From the NCBI GenBank assembly GCA_014879445.1, contig JACSSC010000042.1:41218-105217 (forward strand): a stretch of DNA of 64,000 nucleotides, read 5' to 3'. Made by a program: the position numbers and the translations under genes. The notes under the pieces are model-generated. The model saw nothing but the letters and a program-made list of their open reading frames with translations. It was not told the DNA's origin and did not search any database. The stretch's first letter is position 1. Each line of letters opens with the position of its first letter. The DNA is from Candidatus Competibacteraceae bacterium. Its GTDB lineage: Bacteria > Bacteroidota > Bacteroidia > CAIKAF01. Shown here piece by piece: positions 18,206 to 28,009 of the stretch.

Positions 18206-19084
18206 ATGTCAGATCAAGATAAATCTCAAAATAAGTCCGATTCAGGCAGGTTGCGTAAGCCCGACTGGCTTCGTGTGAAATTACCAACCGGTGATTCATT
18301 CCGCAATGTACGCGAAGTAGTTAGTGGGCATAAATTGCATACTATTTGTGAAAGTGGCAATTGTCCTAATATGGGCGAATGTTGGGGAGCAGGAACGGCC
18401 ACATTTATGATATTAGGTAATATTTGCACCAGGTCATGTGGATTTTGTGCGGTTGCTACCGGCCGACCTGATGCTCCCGACACAATGGAGCCATTGCGTG
18501 TAGCAAGGTCTATTCAATTGATGAAACTGCGGCATGCCGTTATTACCTCCGTTGATCGTGACGATTTGAAGGATGGAGGCAGCGAAATATGGGTACAAAC
18601 CATTCGGCAAATTCGACGGCTCAATCCTGGTATTACTTTGGAAACACTTATTCCTGATTTTCAGGGTAATTGGGAAAATTTGCAAAAAATCATTGTAGAA
18701 AGACCTGAAATTGTTTCACACAATTTGGAAACAGTCAGGCGTCTTACTCGATTGGTGCGCATTCAGGCCAAATACGACAGGAGTTTGGAAGTATTGCAGC
18801 GCTTGAGCAGTCAAGGCATTACTACTAAGTCGGGCATCATGGTTGGATTAGGCGAAACGCAGGAGGAGGTTTTAGAAACGCTGGATGACATGGTGCAATC
18901 CGGGGCCAGTATATGCACAATTGGCCAGTATCTGCAACCATCACATAAGCATTTAGCGGTTAAAGAATATATTACACCGGCACAATTTGCCCGGTATAAA
19001 GACGCGGCCTTACAAAAGGGGTTCAAGCATGTAGAAAGTGCGCCATTGGTGCGATCATCCTACCATGCCGAACGACACATCTGA
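18206..19084 (+). CDS. lipA: Lipoyl synthase
   Basis: 292 residues from ATG 18206; an in-frame TTG 16 codons upstream adds a hydrophobic stretch not expected in LipA. A radical SAM enzyme that inserts two sulfurs into protein-bound octanoate. Both iron-sulfur motifs are intact: the auxiliary cluster Cys set ([12 protein letters not shown]) and the radical SAM CxxxCxxC (CTRSCGFC). Its product is needed by the lipoyl domain of SucB encoded at 30.4 kb. The 3' end overlaps the convergent phospholipase gene by 25 bases. Confidence 0.96.
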   Translation: MSDQDKSQNKSDSGRLRKPDWLRVKLPTGDSFRNVREVVSGHKLHTICESGNCPNMGECWGAGTATFMILGNICTRSCGFCAVATGRPDAPDTMEPLRVARSIQLMKLRHAVITSVDRDDLKDGGSEIWVQTIRQIRRLNPGITLETLIPDFQGNWENLQKIIVERPEIVSHNLETVRRLTRLVRIQAKYDRSLEVLQRLSSQGITTKSGIMVGLGETQEEVLETLDDMVQSGASICTIGQYLQPSHKHLAVKEYITPAQFARYKDAALQKGFKHVESAPLVRSSYHAERHI

Positions 19085-19884
19085 CAATTTTTTTTCTGTT
19101 TTCGGTTCTCATAAAATTTTCGAAACCGTTTTACCCGATCTACATTAATCCAGTCAACACCACTATCTAATAGCGTATTCCATACTTTCCTTTTGTTGGG
19201 GGCAGCATAAAATCTGATTTGTTTTTGTTGACGGTGTGCCTGAGCTACCAAAGAATCTAGCCGCATTTTTTCATCCATGGGTTGCACACCCATTCCTCTC
19301 CATTTAAAATATTTGCGATAGGGACTGCTCACACGTTTAACCAATATATGACTGAGTGTGCTGTCTAAACCCTTTTCAATTGAAAGGTCGGCAGTAGCCC
19401 ACCTTTCTTTATCCTGTTTTAACAAAGCTAATGGGCAGTTTCCGCTTAAGTTAATTTCGATTGGGCCTTGAATAATACTGTCATTTCGGTATGTAGTAAG
19501 CATGCTATTGTATGGTTGCAGTGCTTTTTTGAGTGCAACATAGGTTTGTTCTCCATCCCTTTTTATGTCAATCATCAGTACGACGGGTTCAGAAAAATCG
19601 GGATATACACTGCCTTTATTTTCAGAAATGATGTTATGAAGGGGAGTAAGGTATAAATCCTGTAATGTTGGTTTCATAAAGAGCATGAATGGAATATGAG
19701 AGACAATAAGCTTTTGTTGATGCAGAAACACATCAACTTCCAAACTGATAAACCCATTTCTCAAAGCGCGAAATAGCGGTTCATCTTTTTCATAATCATT
19801 ATGGGCATGGCTGTTGGGAAGAGGTTGACACCAAGTGATGCCATGAAATAGCATAGTTGTGATCGTCATCAGCCATTTGATCAT
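19060..19884 (-). CDS. Secreted phospholipase C / glycerophosphodiester phosphodiesterase-like protein
   Basis: 274 residues from ATG 19884, which gives a signal peptide ([18 protein letters not shown]). The longer frame into the upstream gene is rejected because it destroys the signal. The mature protein begins with NSHAHNDYE and SLEVDVFL, matching the His and Glu/Asp metal-binding positions of the GDPD/PI-PLC TIM-barrel superfamily. Later [10 protein letters not shown] fits the closing strand. It probably cleaves phosphodiester headgroups outside the cytoplasm; the substrate is not defined. It overlaps the upstream NUDIX gene by 4 bases. Confidence 0.78.
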   Translation of the reverse strand: MIKWLMTITTMLFHGITWCQPLPNSHAHNDYEKDEPLFRALRNGFISLEVDVFLHQQKLIVSHIPFMLFMKPTLQDLYLTPLHNIISENKGSVYPDFSEPVVLMIDIKRDGEQTYVALKKALQPYNSMLTTYRNDSIIQGPIEINLSGNCPLALLKQDKERWATADLSIEKGLDSTLSHILVKRVSSPYRKYFKWRGMGVQPMDEKMRLDSLVAQAHRQQKQIRFYAAPNKRKVWNTLLDSGVDWINVDRVKRFRKFYENRKQKKNCQMCRSAW

Positions 19885-20525
19885 ATGGATGATTCTTTGG
19901 CTTTTTTCTTGTTGAGGGTGTAGTATGTTGCTGCTTTGTGTGCAACATTTTGTTGTCTTTGGCGGGTAGGATTTATCCAACCAGATGAAATGATTTTTTT
20001 TCGAAAATTTCTTTTATCCAATGTTACATCAAACAAAGTTTCCATACACAATTGCAATTCGCTGAGCGTAAAGCGTTCGGGCATGAGATATAGCAATGGC
20101 GCATGATTGGTCAATGATTGCAGAAATTGTTTGCTTTTTTTAATGATTTGTTTGTGATCCATGATAAGCGATGAGGGAAGTTTATCAATAGGATGCCACG
20201 CATGATCAGGTTGACTTTTTTCTAAAGCATCAGGGCTAGAAAAAAACATGTAAGTAGCCGCCACAACCCGTGATTTTGGATGACGGGCAGGGTCTGAATA
20301 TAAGCCAGCAAAAACGGGAGCTGACAATGAGAGTGAAGGATATGATTTTGCGAGCAAACGAAGTGTTTTTTCTATTGTATGTATGGATTTAACTTCAAGC
20401 ATAGGCAATCCCCATTTTCCTTTAAAAGGTTTTTGGTTATGAATCTGCAATAAGACAAACAATTGTTTGTTGAGGTAAGTTATACATACTCCTTCAGTAG
20501 TAAGTTGCATAGCAGATGACGACAT
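19881..20525 (-). CDS. NrtR-like protein: NUDIX domain plus C-terminal winged helix
   Basis: 214 residues from ATG 20525 (ATG 20510 is also possible). The N-terminal ~130 residues have a NUDIX fold outline, but the catalytic REUxEE core is missing (GLPMLEVKSIHTIEKTLRLL in its place), so hydrolysis is unlikely. The C-terminal part (RFTLSELQ, LDKRNFRKK) is the winged helix of NrtR-type regulators, in which a degenerate NUDIX domain senses ADP-ribose-like ligands and the helix binds DNA. No NAD or sugar genes are adjacent; its direct partner is the overlapping phospholipase gene. Confidence 0.8.
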   Translation of the reverse strand: MSSSAMQLTTEGVCITYLNKQLFVLLQIHNQKPFKGKWGLPMLEVKSIHTIEKTLRLLAKSYPSLSLSAPVFAGLYSDPARHPKSRVVAATYMFFSSPDALEKSQPDHAWHPIDKLPSSLIMDHKQIIKKSKQFLQSLTNHAPLLYLMPERFTLSELQLCMETLFDVTLDKRNFRKKIISSGWINPTRQRQQNVAHKAATYYTLNKKKAKESSI

Positions 20526-20578
20526 AGACAGTTTGATTTGAAAACCAATATCAGAATAAAAAATCAAACTACCAAAAC

Positions 20579-22093
20579 CTAATATCGAAGAAGGATGCGG
20601 AATGTAGTTCCTTTTCCGGGCTCGCTTAACTTAACAAAGATTTTTCCTTTGTGATAATTTTCAATAATTCGCTTGGTCAGTGACAGGCCCAGTCCCCATC
20701 CACGTTTTTTGGTTGTGTAGCCGGGTCTGAAAACGGCTCTTGTCATGCCTTTTGAAATCCCTTTACCCGAGTCGCATATATCAACAGCTACATATTTTCC
20801 TGCATCAGATACTTGTATGCTAATTGTTCCTGGACCTTGGATGGCATCAATGGCATTGCGAATCAGGTTTTCCATTACCCATTCAAACAGTGGACGGTTC
20901 AGAGGAATAGTTTCGTCGGTAGGTCGCGTGTTTTGATAGATGTATTCAATTTTAGAACTGCTTCTTTTGCGCATATAATCAATGATGGAGCGCAACGTGT
21001 CATCTAGGTTTTCTTCCTGAAGTTCGGGCGTAGATCCGATTTTTGAAAATCGTTCAGCTACTACCTGCAATCGTTCAATATCTTTCTCAATTTCTTTTGT
21101 TATTTCAACATCAATTCCTTTTTCTCTTAAAATCTCCGACCACCCCATCAACGAAGTTAAGGGTGTACCTAATTGATGCGCTGTTTCTTTACTCATACCT
21201 ACCCAAACCTGATTTTGTTCATTGCGACGTGCAGTGCTGAATAAAAGATATGATACAAGTAAAAATCCGGCAATAATGGATAAAAATACAAGCGGAAAAT
21301 ATTTAAGCAGTCGGATAATGTTTGAGTCGCGGTAGTAGATATAGTTTTTATGTCCTTTAGTCAGTTCAATTTCTATCACGTTGTAACCCTTCATGGTACT
21401 GATAATGCGTTCATGACTATCGGAGATATCTAAATCCATCTCTTCCAGATTGCCAAAGCTGACGATGCTGTCTTGTGTATGATTGGTAATAATTACCGGT
21501 ACGGATGCAGAGTTGATAACGGTTTCAGAAATAAAACTCTGTACTAAGTTGTCAATGGTGTTTTTCAGTTCACGAAAAATATATGAATCATCATAATACA
21601 GGTATTGACGAATGGTTTTCCCCAATACTTTATATGAAACATCAATGGGTCGGTTTTGCTGTTTAAATATAGTAAGCTGTTCGCTAAGCCATACGGTGTC
21701 TTCTTCGCGTTCGACCGGAAAGTTATTAAAAAAGAGAATCTCATCTTTTTCGTTGGTAATGATAACCGGAATGGTGGTATTATTTGATAGAATACGTGTA
21801 GGAAAATAAATATCGCCATCCCCTTCATATTCGGCTATAAACTTATTTGCTTCAGCCCATAAGCTTATATTTTTGCGGTCTTCAGCTTCAAAAATTCTGA
21901 ATATACTATCCGTTTTATTAACCAAGATGGCTCGGTTTTGTACAGCTTGTGCCCACAATTCCATCTTATCTTTTTCCTCATTGGCAATACGTTGTACCAG
22001 CCATTGCGAATATACTAGCATGGATGCCACTATTACTGCGGCAGAAATACCCAACCACAGTTTCCATTTTTTTTTATCCTGATAAATGTTCAA
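20579..22093 (-). CDS. Membrane sensor histidine kinase (no adjacent response regulator)
   Basis: 504 residues. Two transmembrane segments (about 12-32 and 265-285) enclose a periplasmic sensing region of ~230 residues. The kinase core has the H-box ETAHQLGTPLTSL, N-box NLIRNAIDAI, G1-box DSGKGIS and G2-box GWGLGLSLTKRI, all intact. Signal and partner regulator are unknown: no response regulator gene is next to it. It ends 53 bases before the NrtR-like start and is divergent from ftsX, with the shared upstream region only 134 bases long. Confidence 0.9.
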   Translation of the reverse strand: MNIYQDKKKWKLWLGISAAVIVASMLVYSQWLVQRIANEEKDKMELWAQAVQNRAILVNKTDSIFRIFEAEDRKNISLWAEANKFIAEYEGDGDIYFPTRILSNNTTIPVIITNEKDEILFFNNFPVEREEDTVWLSEQLTIFKQQNRPIDVSYKVLGKTIRQYLYYDDSYIFRELKNTIDNLVQSFISETVINSASVPVIITNHTQDSIVSFGNLEEMDLDISDSHERIISTMKGYNVIEIELTKGHKNYIYYRDSNIIRLLKYFPLVFLSIIAGFLLVSYLLFSTARRNEQNQVWVGMSKETAHQLGTPLTSLMGWSEILREKGIDVEITKEIEKDIERLQVVAERFSKIGSTPELQEENLDDTLRSIIDYMRKRSSSKIEYIYQNTRPTDETIPLNRPLFEWVMENLIRNAIDAIQGPGTISIQVSDAGKYVAVDICDSGKGISKGMTRAVFRPGYTTKKRGWGLGLSLTKRIIENYHKGKIFVKLSEPGKGTTFRILLRY

Positions 22094-22227
22094 TGCAGAA
22101 AAATACGGGCTAAATATACATGATTTCGACCATACATGATTTTATTTGAGTCATTGTGAAAAAAACTGTGTATAGTTTTTCCAAACAAACGCTTTTGCTG
22201 CCCAATATTTATCATCAAATTTGTGCT

Positions 22228-23109
22228 ATGGGAAAACGAGCAGACATCTATATGCGTCAACGACTACGTATGGCATATATCATTTCGGTGGCCAGTATTG
22301 CAATGGTTCTTTTTGTGCTGGGATTGATTGGCTTAGTTGTGCTGTCTTCACACCAAATTTCGGATTATGTAAAAGAAAACCTGAAACTTCAGATAGGTTT
22401 AATAACTGAAATTTCAGAAGAAGATGCTGAAGATTTGAGGGCGCAGTTACAGGCGCAGCCCTATGTAAAGCAAGTAGTACTTATTACTCCGGATCAGGCA
22501 CTTGAAGAGTTTAAACAAACATGGAATGAGGACCCGATTGAAGTATTAGGGTTTAATCCGCTTGGCTACACACTTGAACTGTCGCTAAAAGCAGATTTTA
22601 CATCCGTAGATAGCATCCGAATTATTGAAGCCCGTATGATGAATGACTATGCTGATTATATCAGAGGGATTAGTAAAGATGAAACCTTGATACACGAGGT
22701 GAATACCAATACACGTAAAATTCAAATTATTTTGGCCATTGTTTGTTTGGTGTTGGCGCTTATGATGGTTGCACTTATTAATAATACGATTCGATTGGCC
22801 ATATACTCTAAGCGTTTTATCATTAAAACTATGCAATTGGTGGGCGCTACGCCAGGATTTATTCGTCGGCCGTTCTTAATCAACGGCTTGTTGCAAGGGC
22901 TTGTGGCCGGCTTTATTTCTGTCATTTCACTTCTCTTTTTGGTTTTTGTGGTAGCCAAAAAATTCTTACAGGGTGAGGCCGTTTTTGATTCTACTATTCT
23001 TGCAGTCCTCCTTTCGGCTATTGTGTTGGCGGGTATTACGATTAGCTATATAAGTACATTTTTTGCTGTTCGCAAATTTTTACGCATTCGTATTGATGAA
23101 TTGTATTAG
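22228..23109 (+). CDS. ftsX: Cell division protein FtsX
   Basis: 293 residues from ATG 22228, where family members start (short basic segment, then the first helix). A GTG 24 codons upstream is less likely. Four membrane helices: one near the N-terminus, then three in the C-terminal half, with an extracytoplasmic domain between helices 1 and 2. This is the FtsX/MacB-like permease layout. FtsX works with the ATPase FtsE to control peptidoglycan hydrolases at the septum; ftsE is not adjacent, as is common in Bacteroidota. Confidence 0.9.
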   Translation: MGKRADIYMRQRLRMAYIISVASIAMVLFVLGLIGLVVLSSHQISDYVKENLKLQIGLITEISEEDAEDLRAQLQAQPYVKQVVLITPDQALEEFKQTWNEDPIEVLGFNPLGYTLELSLKADFTSVDSIRIIEARMMNDYADYIRGISKDETLIHEVNTNTRKIQIILAIVCLVLALMMVALINNTIRLAIYSKRFIIKTMQLVGATPGFIRRPFLINGLLQGLVAGFISVISLLFLVFVVAKKFLQGEAVFDSTILAVLLSAIVLAGITISYISTFFAVRKFLRIRIDELY

Positions 23110-23130
23110 ATTTCACTCATCGAATAATCG

Positions 23131-23138
23131 TATTTTTG
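23131..23138 (+). promoter_or_regulatory. Candidate -7 box upstream of the DUF58 gene
   Basis: TATTTTTG fits TAnnTTTG, 53 bases before the ATG at 23192. No obvious -33 box. Confidence 0.3.
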
Positions 23139-23191
23139 CTGAGTAATATGCAGTAAAGCACGAAAATTTCTTATAAAGCGTTATTTATATC

Positions 23192-24136
23192 ATGAATAGT
23201 ATTGAGCTTCAGGAAATCAACAGATTTGCCAATTTTGAACTATTAGCGAAACAGGTAGTGGAGGGTTTCATTACCGGGCTTCACCGAAGCCCTTTCCATG
23301 GTTTTTCTGTTGAATTTGCCGAGCATCGTCAGTACAACACAGGAGAGTCAACTCGATATATTGACTGGAAATTATATGCTCGAACCGAGAAACTTTTTAT
23401 CAAACGGTTTGAAGAAGAAACCAATCTTCGTTGTCATATTTTGATTGACAGTTCCTCATCCATGTATTTCCCAACAGATAGCGATCGTCCGCCCGGATTG
23501 CGCAATAAGATTTCATTTTCTGCTTTGGCTTCTGCTGCACTTATTGAGTTAATGCGCCGTCAACGTGACGCTTTTGGGCTATCTGCTTTTTCTGATATAA
23601 TTGATTTTCATACGCCTGATAAATCTAGCGTAGTGCATCAAAAATATCTTTATCACCATCTTGAATTATTATCAGACGACAAGTTATCTATAAAGAAAAA
23701 AAAGTCAGACACAGCGCATCTTCTGCATCAGATTGCCGAGATGATTCATCGCCGATCGTTGGTCGTAATTTTTAGCGATATGTTTCAGCCATCTGCTGAA
23801 GAATCCTCATCATTGGATGATATTTTCTCTGCTTTGCAACACATGCTTCACAACCGACACGAAATCCTACTTTTTCATGTCACTGATAAAAAGCATGAAA
23901 TTCAGTTCGATTTTGATGATCGCCCACATCGATTTATTGATCTCGAATCAGGAGAAGAAATCAAACTGCATCCTGCCGAAATCAGACAATCTTATCGAAA
24001 GGCCATTTCTCAGTTCGAAAATGAGTTGCGGCTCAAATGTGCCCAACATCGCATTGGGTTTGTGGAGGCCGATATCAATGAAGGTTTTGATAACGTACTT
24101 TGGAATTTCCTAGTAAAAAGAAGCAAACAATTTTAG
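23192..24136 (+). CDS. DUF58 domain-containing protein
   Basis: 314 residues, no signal or membrane helices. The segment GESTRYIDWKLYARTEKLFIKRFEEE is reduced here to its hallmark: R-x-IDW-x-x-x-AR followed by the FEEE group, diagnostic of DUF58. A von Willebrand A-like region follows with LIDSSSSM (DxSxS metal site). DUF58 proteins usually accompany MoxR AAA ATPases in maturation or stress complexes; no moxR gene lies next to it here, so the partner must be elsewhere. Confidence 0.88.
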   Translation: MNSIELQEINRFANFELLAKQVVEGFITGLHRSPFHGFSVEFAEHRQYNTGESTRYIDWKLYARTEKLFIKRFEEETNLRCHILIDSSSSMYFPTDSDRPPGLRNKISFSALASAALIELMRRQRDAFGLSAFSDIIDFHTPDKSSVVHQKYLYHHLELLSDDKLSIKKKKSDTAHLLHQIAEMIHRRSLVVIFSDMFQPSAEESSSLDDIFSALQHMLHNRHEILLFHVTDKKHEIQFDFDDRPHRFIDLESGEEIKLHPAEIRQSYRKAISQFENELRLKCAQHRIGFVEADINEGFDNVLWNFLVKRSKQF

Positions 24137-24214
24137 CAGATTTTCAACTTTTTCTTACTTCCTTTGTTTTTATAATGTTGTTAATTATTCAAAATCTTCA
24201 AAAGCAAACTTCAA

Positions 24215-24679
24215 ATGATTGAAATTGGAAAACCTGCACCTGACTTTGCGCTTTACAACACCGAAAAGCAGCTTGTTTCTTTAGAATCGCTTCGCGGAAA
24301 AAATGTATTGATTCACTTTTTCCCTATGGCATTTACCAGTGTCTGCACAGCACAGCTTTGTAATGCACGCGACAATATGGAGGTTTATACTCGCCTTAAT
24401 TGTACTGTTTTAGGGATATCGGTAGATTCGCTTTTCACGCTTGGCCAATTCAAAAAGCAAGAAAATTACAGTTTTGATTTACTTAGCGATTTCAATAAAA
24501 CCACAATAACTGATTATGGGCTCTTTAATCCTGATTTTGTTTTTAACATGAAAGGGGTGAGCCACCGCGCTGCAATTCTTATGGATAAGCAGGGTATTGT
24601 AAGGTATTTTGAAGTTACGCCTACTGCCGGCGACCAGCCCAATTACTTGGCTATTCGCGAAGCATTAGAATCGCTATAA
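24215..24679 (+). CDS. Peroxiredoxin, PrxQ/Bcp-like
   Basis: 154 residues, cytosolic, AhpC/TSA thioredoxin fold. The peroxidatic Cys44 lies in PMAFTSVC (the PxxxTxxC motif), and a second Cys49, five residues on, matches the resolving Cys of PrxQ/Bcp enzymes. It would reduce hydrogen peroxide or organic hydroperoxides using thioredoxin. Alone between the DUF58 gene and tRNA-Asn. Confidence 0.88.
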   Translation: MIEIGKPAPDFALYNTEKQLVSLESLRGKNVLIHFFPMAFTSVCTAQLCNARDNMEVYTRLNCTVLGISVDSLFTLGQFKKQENYSFDLLSDFNKTTITDYGLFNPDFVFNMKGVSHRAAILMDKQGIVRYFEVTPTAGDQPNYLAIREALESL

Positions 24680-24795
24680 TCTCTTTATAGATAGTTGTAC
24701 ACTTGGGAGCAACCCTTTAATTGATACTATATCATTAGCAATATTGGGTTTTTGCCATGAGTAATATTACAATTTTCAAAAGAATGATTTTTAAA

Positions 24796-24830
24796 TAAAA
24801 AAAGGTTTCAAACATTGATTGTCTGAAACC
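24796..24830 (-). terminator. Terminator downstream of tRNA-Asn
   Basis: On the minus strand GGTTTCA pairs with TGAAACC (24804-24810 with 24824-24830) around a 13-base loop, followed by a run of seven T. It lies 16 bases beyond the tRNA 3' end. Confidence 0.75.
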
Positions 24831-24845
24831 CTTGTTAATAATGTG

Positions 24846-24919
24846 CTCCCCGGGCTGGGCTTGAACCAGCGACCCCCTGATTAACAGTCAGGTGCTCTAA
24901 CCAACTGAGCTACCGAGGA
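24846..24919 (-). tRNA. tRNA-Asn (GTT)
   Basis: 74 bases without an encoded CCA. The acceptor stem TCCTCGG pairs with CCGGGGA (one G-U). The anticodon stem CCTGA/TCAGG holds loop CTGTTAA, so the anticodon is GTT. D-arm (GCTCAGTTGGTTAGAGC) and T-arm (GGTTCAAGCC) are canonical. It has its own -7 box and terminator. Confidence 0.97.
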
Positions 24920-24937
24920 TTTTGATGTACAGGGGCA

Positions 24938-24945
24938 CAAATGTA
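24938..24945 (-). promoter_or_regulatory. Candidate -7 box of tRNA-Asn
   Basis: TACATTTG on the minus strand fits TAnnTTTG, 18 bases before the tRNA 5' end. Confidence 0.45.
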
Positions 24946-24991
24946 AGATTTTTTATTAAATTGAAAAAAAATCTTTAATTGATTAGGCATG

Positions 24992-27931
24992 CTATTCTGT
25001 AGGTATCAGAATTTCTACCTGAGTGCCGGCGGGTTGGCCACTATCATTATACAAGTCAGTAATGCTTATTTCTGCAGGTTTATTCCTTATTTGGTTAAGT
25101 AGCTCAAGGCGATTTTTGGTGATCTTGATACCTTTTGATACATGCCCCATTTGCGATTTCTCTTTGAGCTTTTCTCTTTGAATTCGGCCAATGCCATTAT
25201 CTCTGACCAAACAATATAGTGTTCCGTTAGCTTCTTTACGAAATTGAATTAGTAAGAGGGCATCTGCTTTTTTTGGCAAAAGCCCATGCTTGATGGCATT
25301 TTCCAAAAAGGGCTGTAGAATCATAGGGGGAATTTTTGTTTCAAAAAGGTCAATGGTTGAATCGGGCTCGATTCGATATTCAAACTTATTGCTGAAACGG
25401 AGCGCTTCTAAGCTTAGGTAAAGTTCGAGCATGGCTATTTCGTCGGCCAGCGATATTTCTTTTTTATCGGAGTGATCCAAAGTCATACGTAATAGGCGTG
25501 CAAACTTTGATAGATATACATTAGCTTCTGTTTTTTTGTCGCGGTTAATCAGGTTTTGAATACTGCCTAAAGAATTAAAAATAAAATGTGGATTCATCTG
25601 AGCTTTCAAGGCAGTGAGCTCTAATTCACTAAGCAATCTAGTAAGGCGAGTTTTTTCTTCTTCCCGCTTTTTAATAAAACGAATACGAAACATGATGCTC
25701 GACAGGCCAACTATCAATAACACAAATCCAATAAATATTTTGAACCACATGGTTTGCCAATAAGCAAAGCCAACGGTAAGAAAAAATTCTGCCGGCACTT
25801 CACTTTCAATACCTTCTTTGCTGACAGCTTTGGCTATAAATCTGTATGTGCCGGAAGGTATGGAATGATATTGTATGATTGGAGAATAAGTGTATTTCCA
25901 TGTTGAATCAAGTCCCTGCATTTTGAATTTAAACCAAAGTTTGTCGTAGCTCTGGTAAGCTAGACCTTCTAAATGAATGTTTATTTGATTGCCGGCATAG
26001 CTCAGCGAATATTTTGATTGAATGGGTTGTAATTCATGGTTGAACTGTACACTTTTTACATAGACCTTGGGCGGAGTAGTATGAAAGTCAATATGCTTTT
26101 GCTGCAAAACAGTCAGGCCATCAGTGGTTAGAACGTACAATAGTGAATCAGTTACAATTAAATCGTTTACCTCGTTAGATTTGAGCCCATTGGTGGTTGT
26201 AAGGTGAATGAGGTGCGGAATAGATGTTTTGAACTGAATATGTAGAATTCCTCTGCGGGAAGTTATCCAAATATTATTTTTTTTGTCGGATATGATGTTG
26301 CCTAACATGGATGTGGGCAGTCCGTTGTTTTGATTGAAATGATAAAGTAGTTGTTGTTTCTTGATCAGAAAAAGGCCATTGTTAAAAGTAGTTACCCATA
26401 CGATGTCACGCATGTTGTCTGCGTAAATATCGCTAATCCACTGATGATTAAATACGGAGCTTTGAAGTATGATTTTGTTTTGGAGTGTGGCGGTAATGGC
26501 TCCAATACCATTTTCGTTTCCATACCAAATCAAATCGCGTGGATGAGAGCCAACAGCGGTTACACGCCCCATTTCTATATGTAAGAGTTCATCTCCGTCG
26601 GGCGAAAATTGATATAAACCATTTGCGGCACCAATCCAAACATCGCCATTGCGATCTTCGGTTATGCATTTAGCAAAAATGAATTTTTCAATGATTTGAA
26701 AGCGTCCATTGCGATATAGGATGATGCCATCGTCTTTTACAAACCACAAGCTGCCGTTGGAGTGTTTGAGATTGGAAGTAGCACGACCGATGTAAGATTT
26801 TGGCTCACGTATAATGCGTGGTAGCAAATCTTGGTTTTTGAGAACATACAGATTGGCTTCATCGCTAGCAATTATTACTTCGCCACTTGATGAAAGGTTG
26901 CCTGTTGTAAAATTATTTGACCGATTAGGAATGGTAGTTGAATAAACATTAACAGGATTAAACGGGATAAAGAGCAGGCCTTTGCCGAGAGTAGTTACCC
27001 AATAGTTACCTTCAAAGTCGGATGCCATACTTGAAATACGGAATTCGGTTAGAATATTTCTATAATATGCATATTCGCCCTTGTTATGTTTGAATAGAAG
27101 TATTCCTTTGTTGGTGCCAAGCCAAATGTTATCTTCATGATCTTGAAAAAATGAAATTATCAAATGGTCTTTAAAGAAAGGATTATCAAAAAGAATTCGG
27201 GGGGTTTTTGTTTTTTTGTCAATGATACCCCAAAAATTGTGTCCGTAGAATGCAATGTCTCCGTTATGAAGAATGACAGGACGTCGGGAGAAATGATATC
27301 TGCCACGGTTACTTGCAACCTCAATTTTATGCAATGAAGAACCGGAAACAAAATAAACAAAGTTTGAATTGTGTGTAGTAAACCAAATTCCATTTACATC
27401 TTCATTAATACCAGAAACACGAGAATCAAAAGGTCCAAAAGTGTCAACAATGGTATGATTGTATGTTCTATAAAGTTTGTTATTATGAGTGCTAAACCAT
27501 ATTTCACCATTTTTCCTCGGAAAAACGGACATCACCTTATCATCAATTATTTTCTGAATTTGATTATAGGCAAATGCTTGATTATTGTATATGTATCCCG
27601 GAATACCTCTAAGTGTGGAGAACCATATCCTACCTTCACTGTCGCTGTATATGTCAAATACTTCATGATCCGGCATGCCGGATTCAATGCCGAAATGTGT
27701 GAATTGATGGCCATTAAATCTAGCTATTCCGGCATTGCTACTTATCCAAAGATATCCTTGCTCATCAGAAAACACACGATAGAGAAGAGAAGAGGGTAGC
27801 CCATCCTCTACAACAAATTGCTTGGAATAGTCAGTTGATGCATACAGTATAACCGGATAAGAATAGCAAATAATTAATAGGCATCGTAATATGATGCGAC
27901 TCATATGTTTTATTACAGGGAGCGTTTCCAT
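24992..27931 (-). CDS. Two-component sensor with beta-propeller, Y_Y_Y domain and LytS-type kinase
   Basis: 979 residues; ATG 27904 is an alternative start. After an export signal there are repeated Reg_prop units (DGLPSSLLYRVFSDEQGYLW is the first) forming periplasmic propellers up to about residue 600, then a Y_Y_Y Ig-like domain (about 640-720), one membrane helix (about 735-755) and a His_kinase domain with MNPHFIFNSLGSIQNLIN carrying the phospho-His. The ATPase boxes NAIKHG and DNGIG follow. This LytS-like kinase type normally works with a LytTR regulator, but none is adjacent. The large propeller suggests recognition of an extracytoplasmic ligand. Confidence 0.9.
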   Translation of the reverse strand: METLPVIKHMSRIILRCLLIICYSYPVILYASTDYSKQFVVEDGLPSSLLYRVFSDEQGYLWISSNAGIARFNGHQFTHFGIESGMPDHEVFDIYSDSEGRIWFSTLRGIPGYIYNNQAFAYNQIQKIIDDKVMSVFPRKNGEIWFSTHNNKLYRTYNHTIVDTFGPFDSRVSGINEDVNGIWFTTHNSNFVYFVSGSSLHKIEVASNRGRYHFSRRPVILHNGDIAFYGHNFWGIIDKKTKTPRILFDNPFFKDHLIISFFQDHEDNIWLGTNKGILLFKHNKGEYAYYRNILTEFRISSMASDFEGNYWVTTLGKGLLFIPFNPVNVYSTTIPNRSNNFTTGNLSSSGEVIIASDEANLYVLKNQDLLPRIIREPKSYIGRATSNLKHSNGSLWFVKDDGIILYRNGRFQIIEKFIFAKCITEDRNGDVWIGAANGLYQFSPDGDELLHIEMGRVTAVGSHPRDLIWYGNENGIGAITATLQNKIILQSSVFNHQWISDIYADNMRDIVWVTTFNNGLFLIKKQQLLYHFNQNNGLPTSMLGNIISDKKNNIWITSRRGILHIQFKTSIPHLIHLTTTNGLKSNEVNDLIVTDSLLYVLTTDGLTVLQQKHIDFHTTPPKVYVKSVQFNHELQPIQSKYSLSYAGNQINIHLEGLAYQSYDKLWFKFKMQGLDSTWKYTYSPIIQYHSIPSGTYRFIAKAVSKEGIESEVPAEFFLTVGFAYWQTMWFKIFIGFVLLIVGLSSIMFRIRFIKKREEEKTRLTRLLSELELTALKAQMNPHFIFNSLGSIQNLINRDKKTEANVYLSKFARLLRMTLDHSDKKEISLADEIAMLELYLSLEALRFSNKFEYRIEPDSTIDLFETKIPPMILQPFLENAIKHGLLPKKADALLLIQFRKEANGTLYCLVRDNGIGRIQREKLKEKSQMGHVSKGIKITKNRLELLNQIRNKPAEISITDLYNDSGQPAGTQVEILIPTE

Positions 27932-28009
27932 GTATTATTTATCACCAACGAGGGTTTAATGCATAAAGGTAGGTAAATCGTTGGAATTATCACATGGGCT
28001 GAATACAGA

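Noticed and set aside
19885..19980. Longer N-terminus of the phospholipase-like protein
   Set aside because: The extension is inside the NrtR-like gene and would bury the signal peptide starting at 19884.
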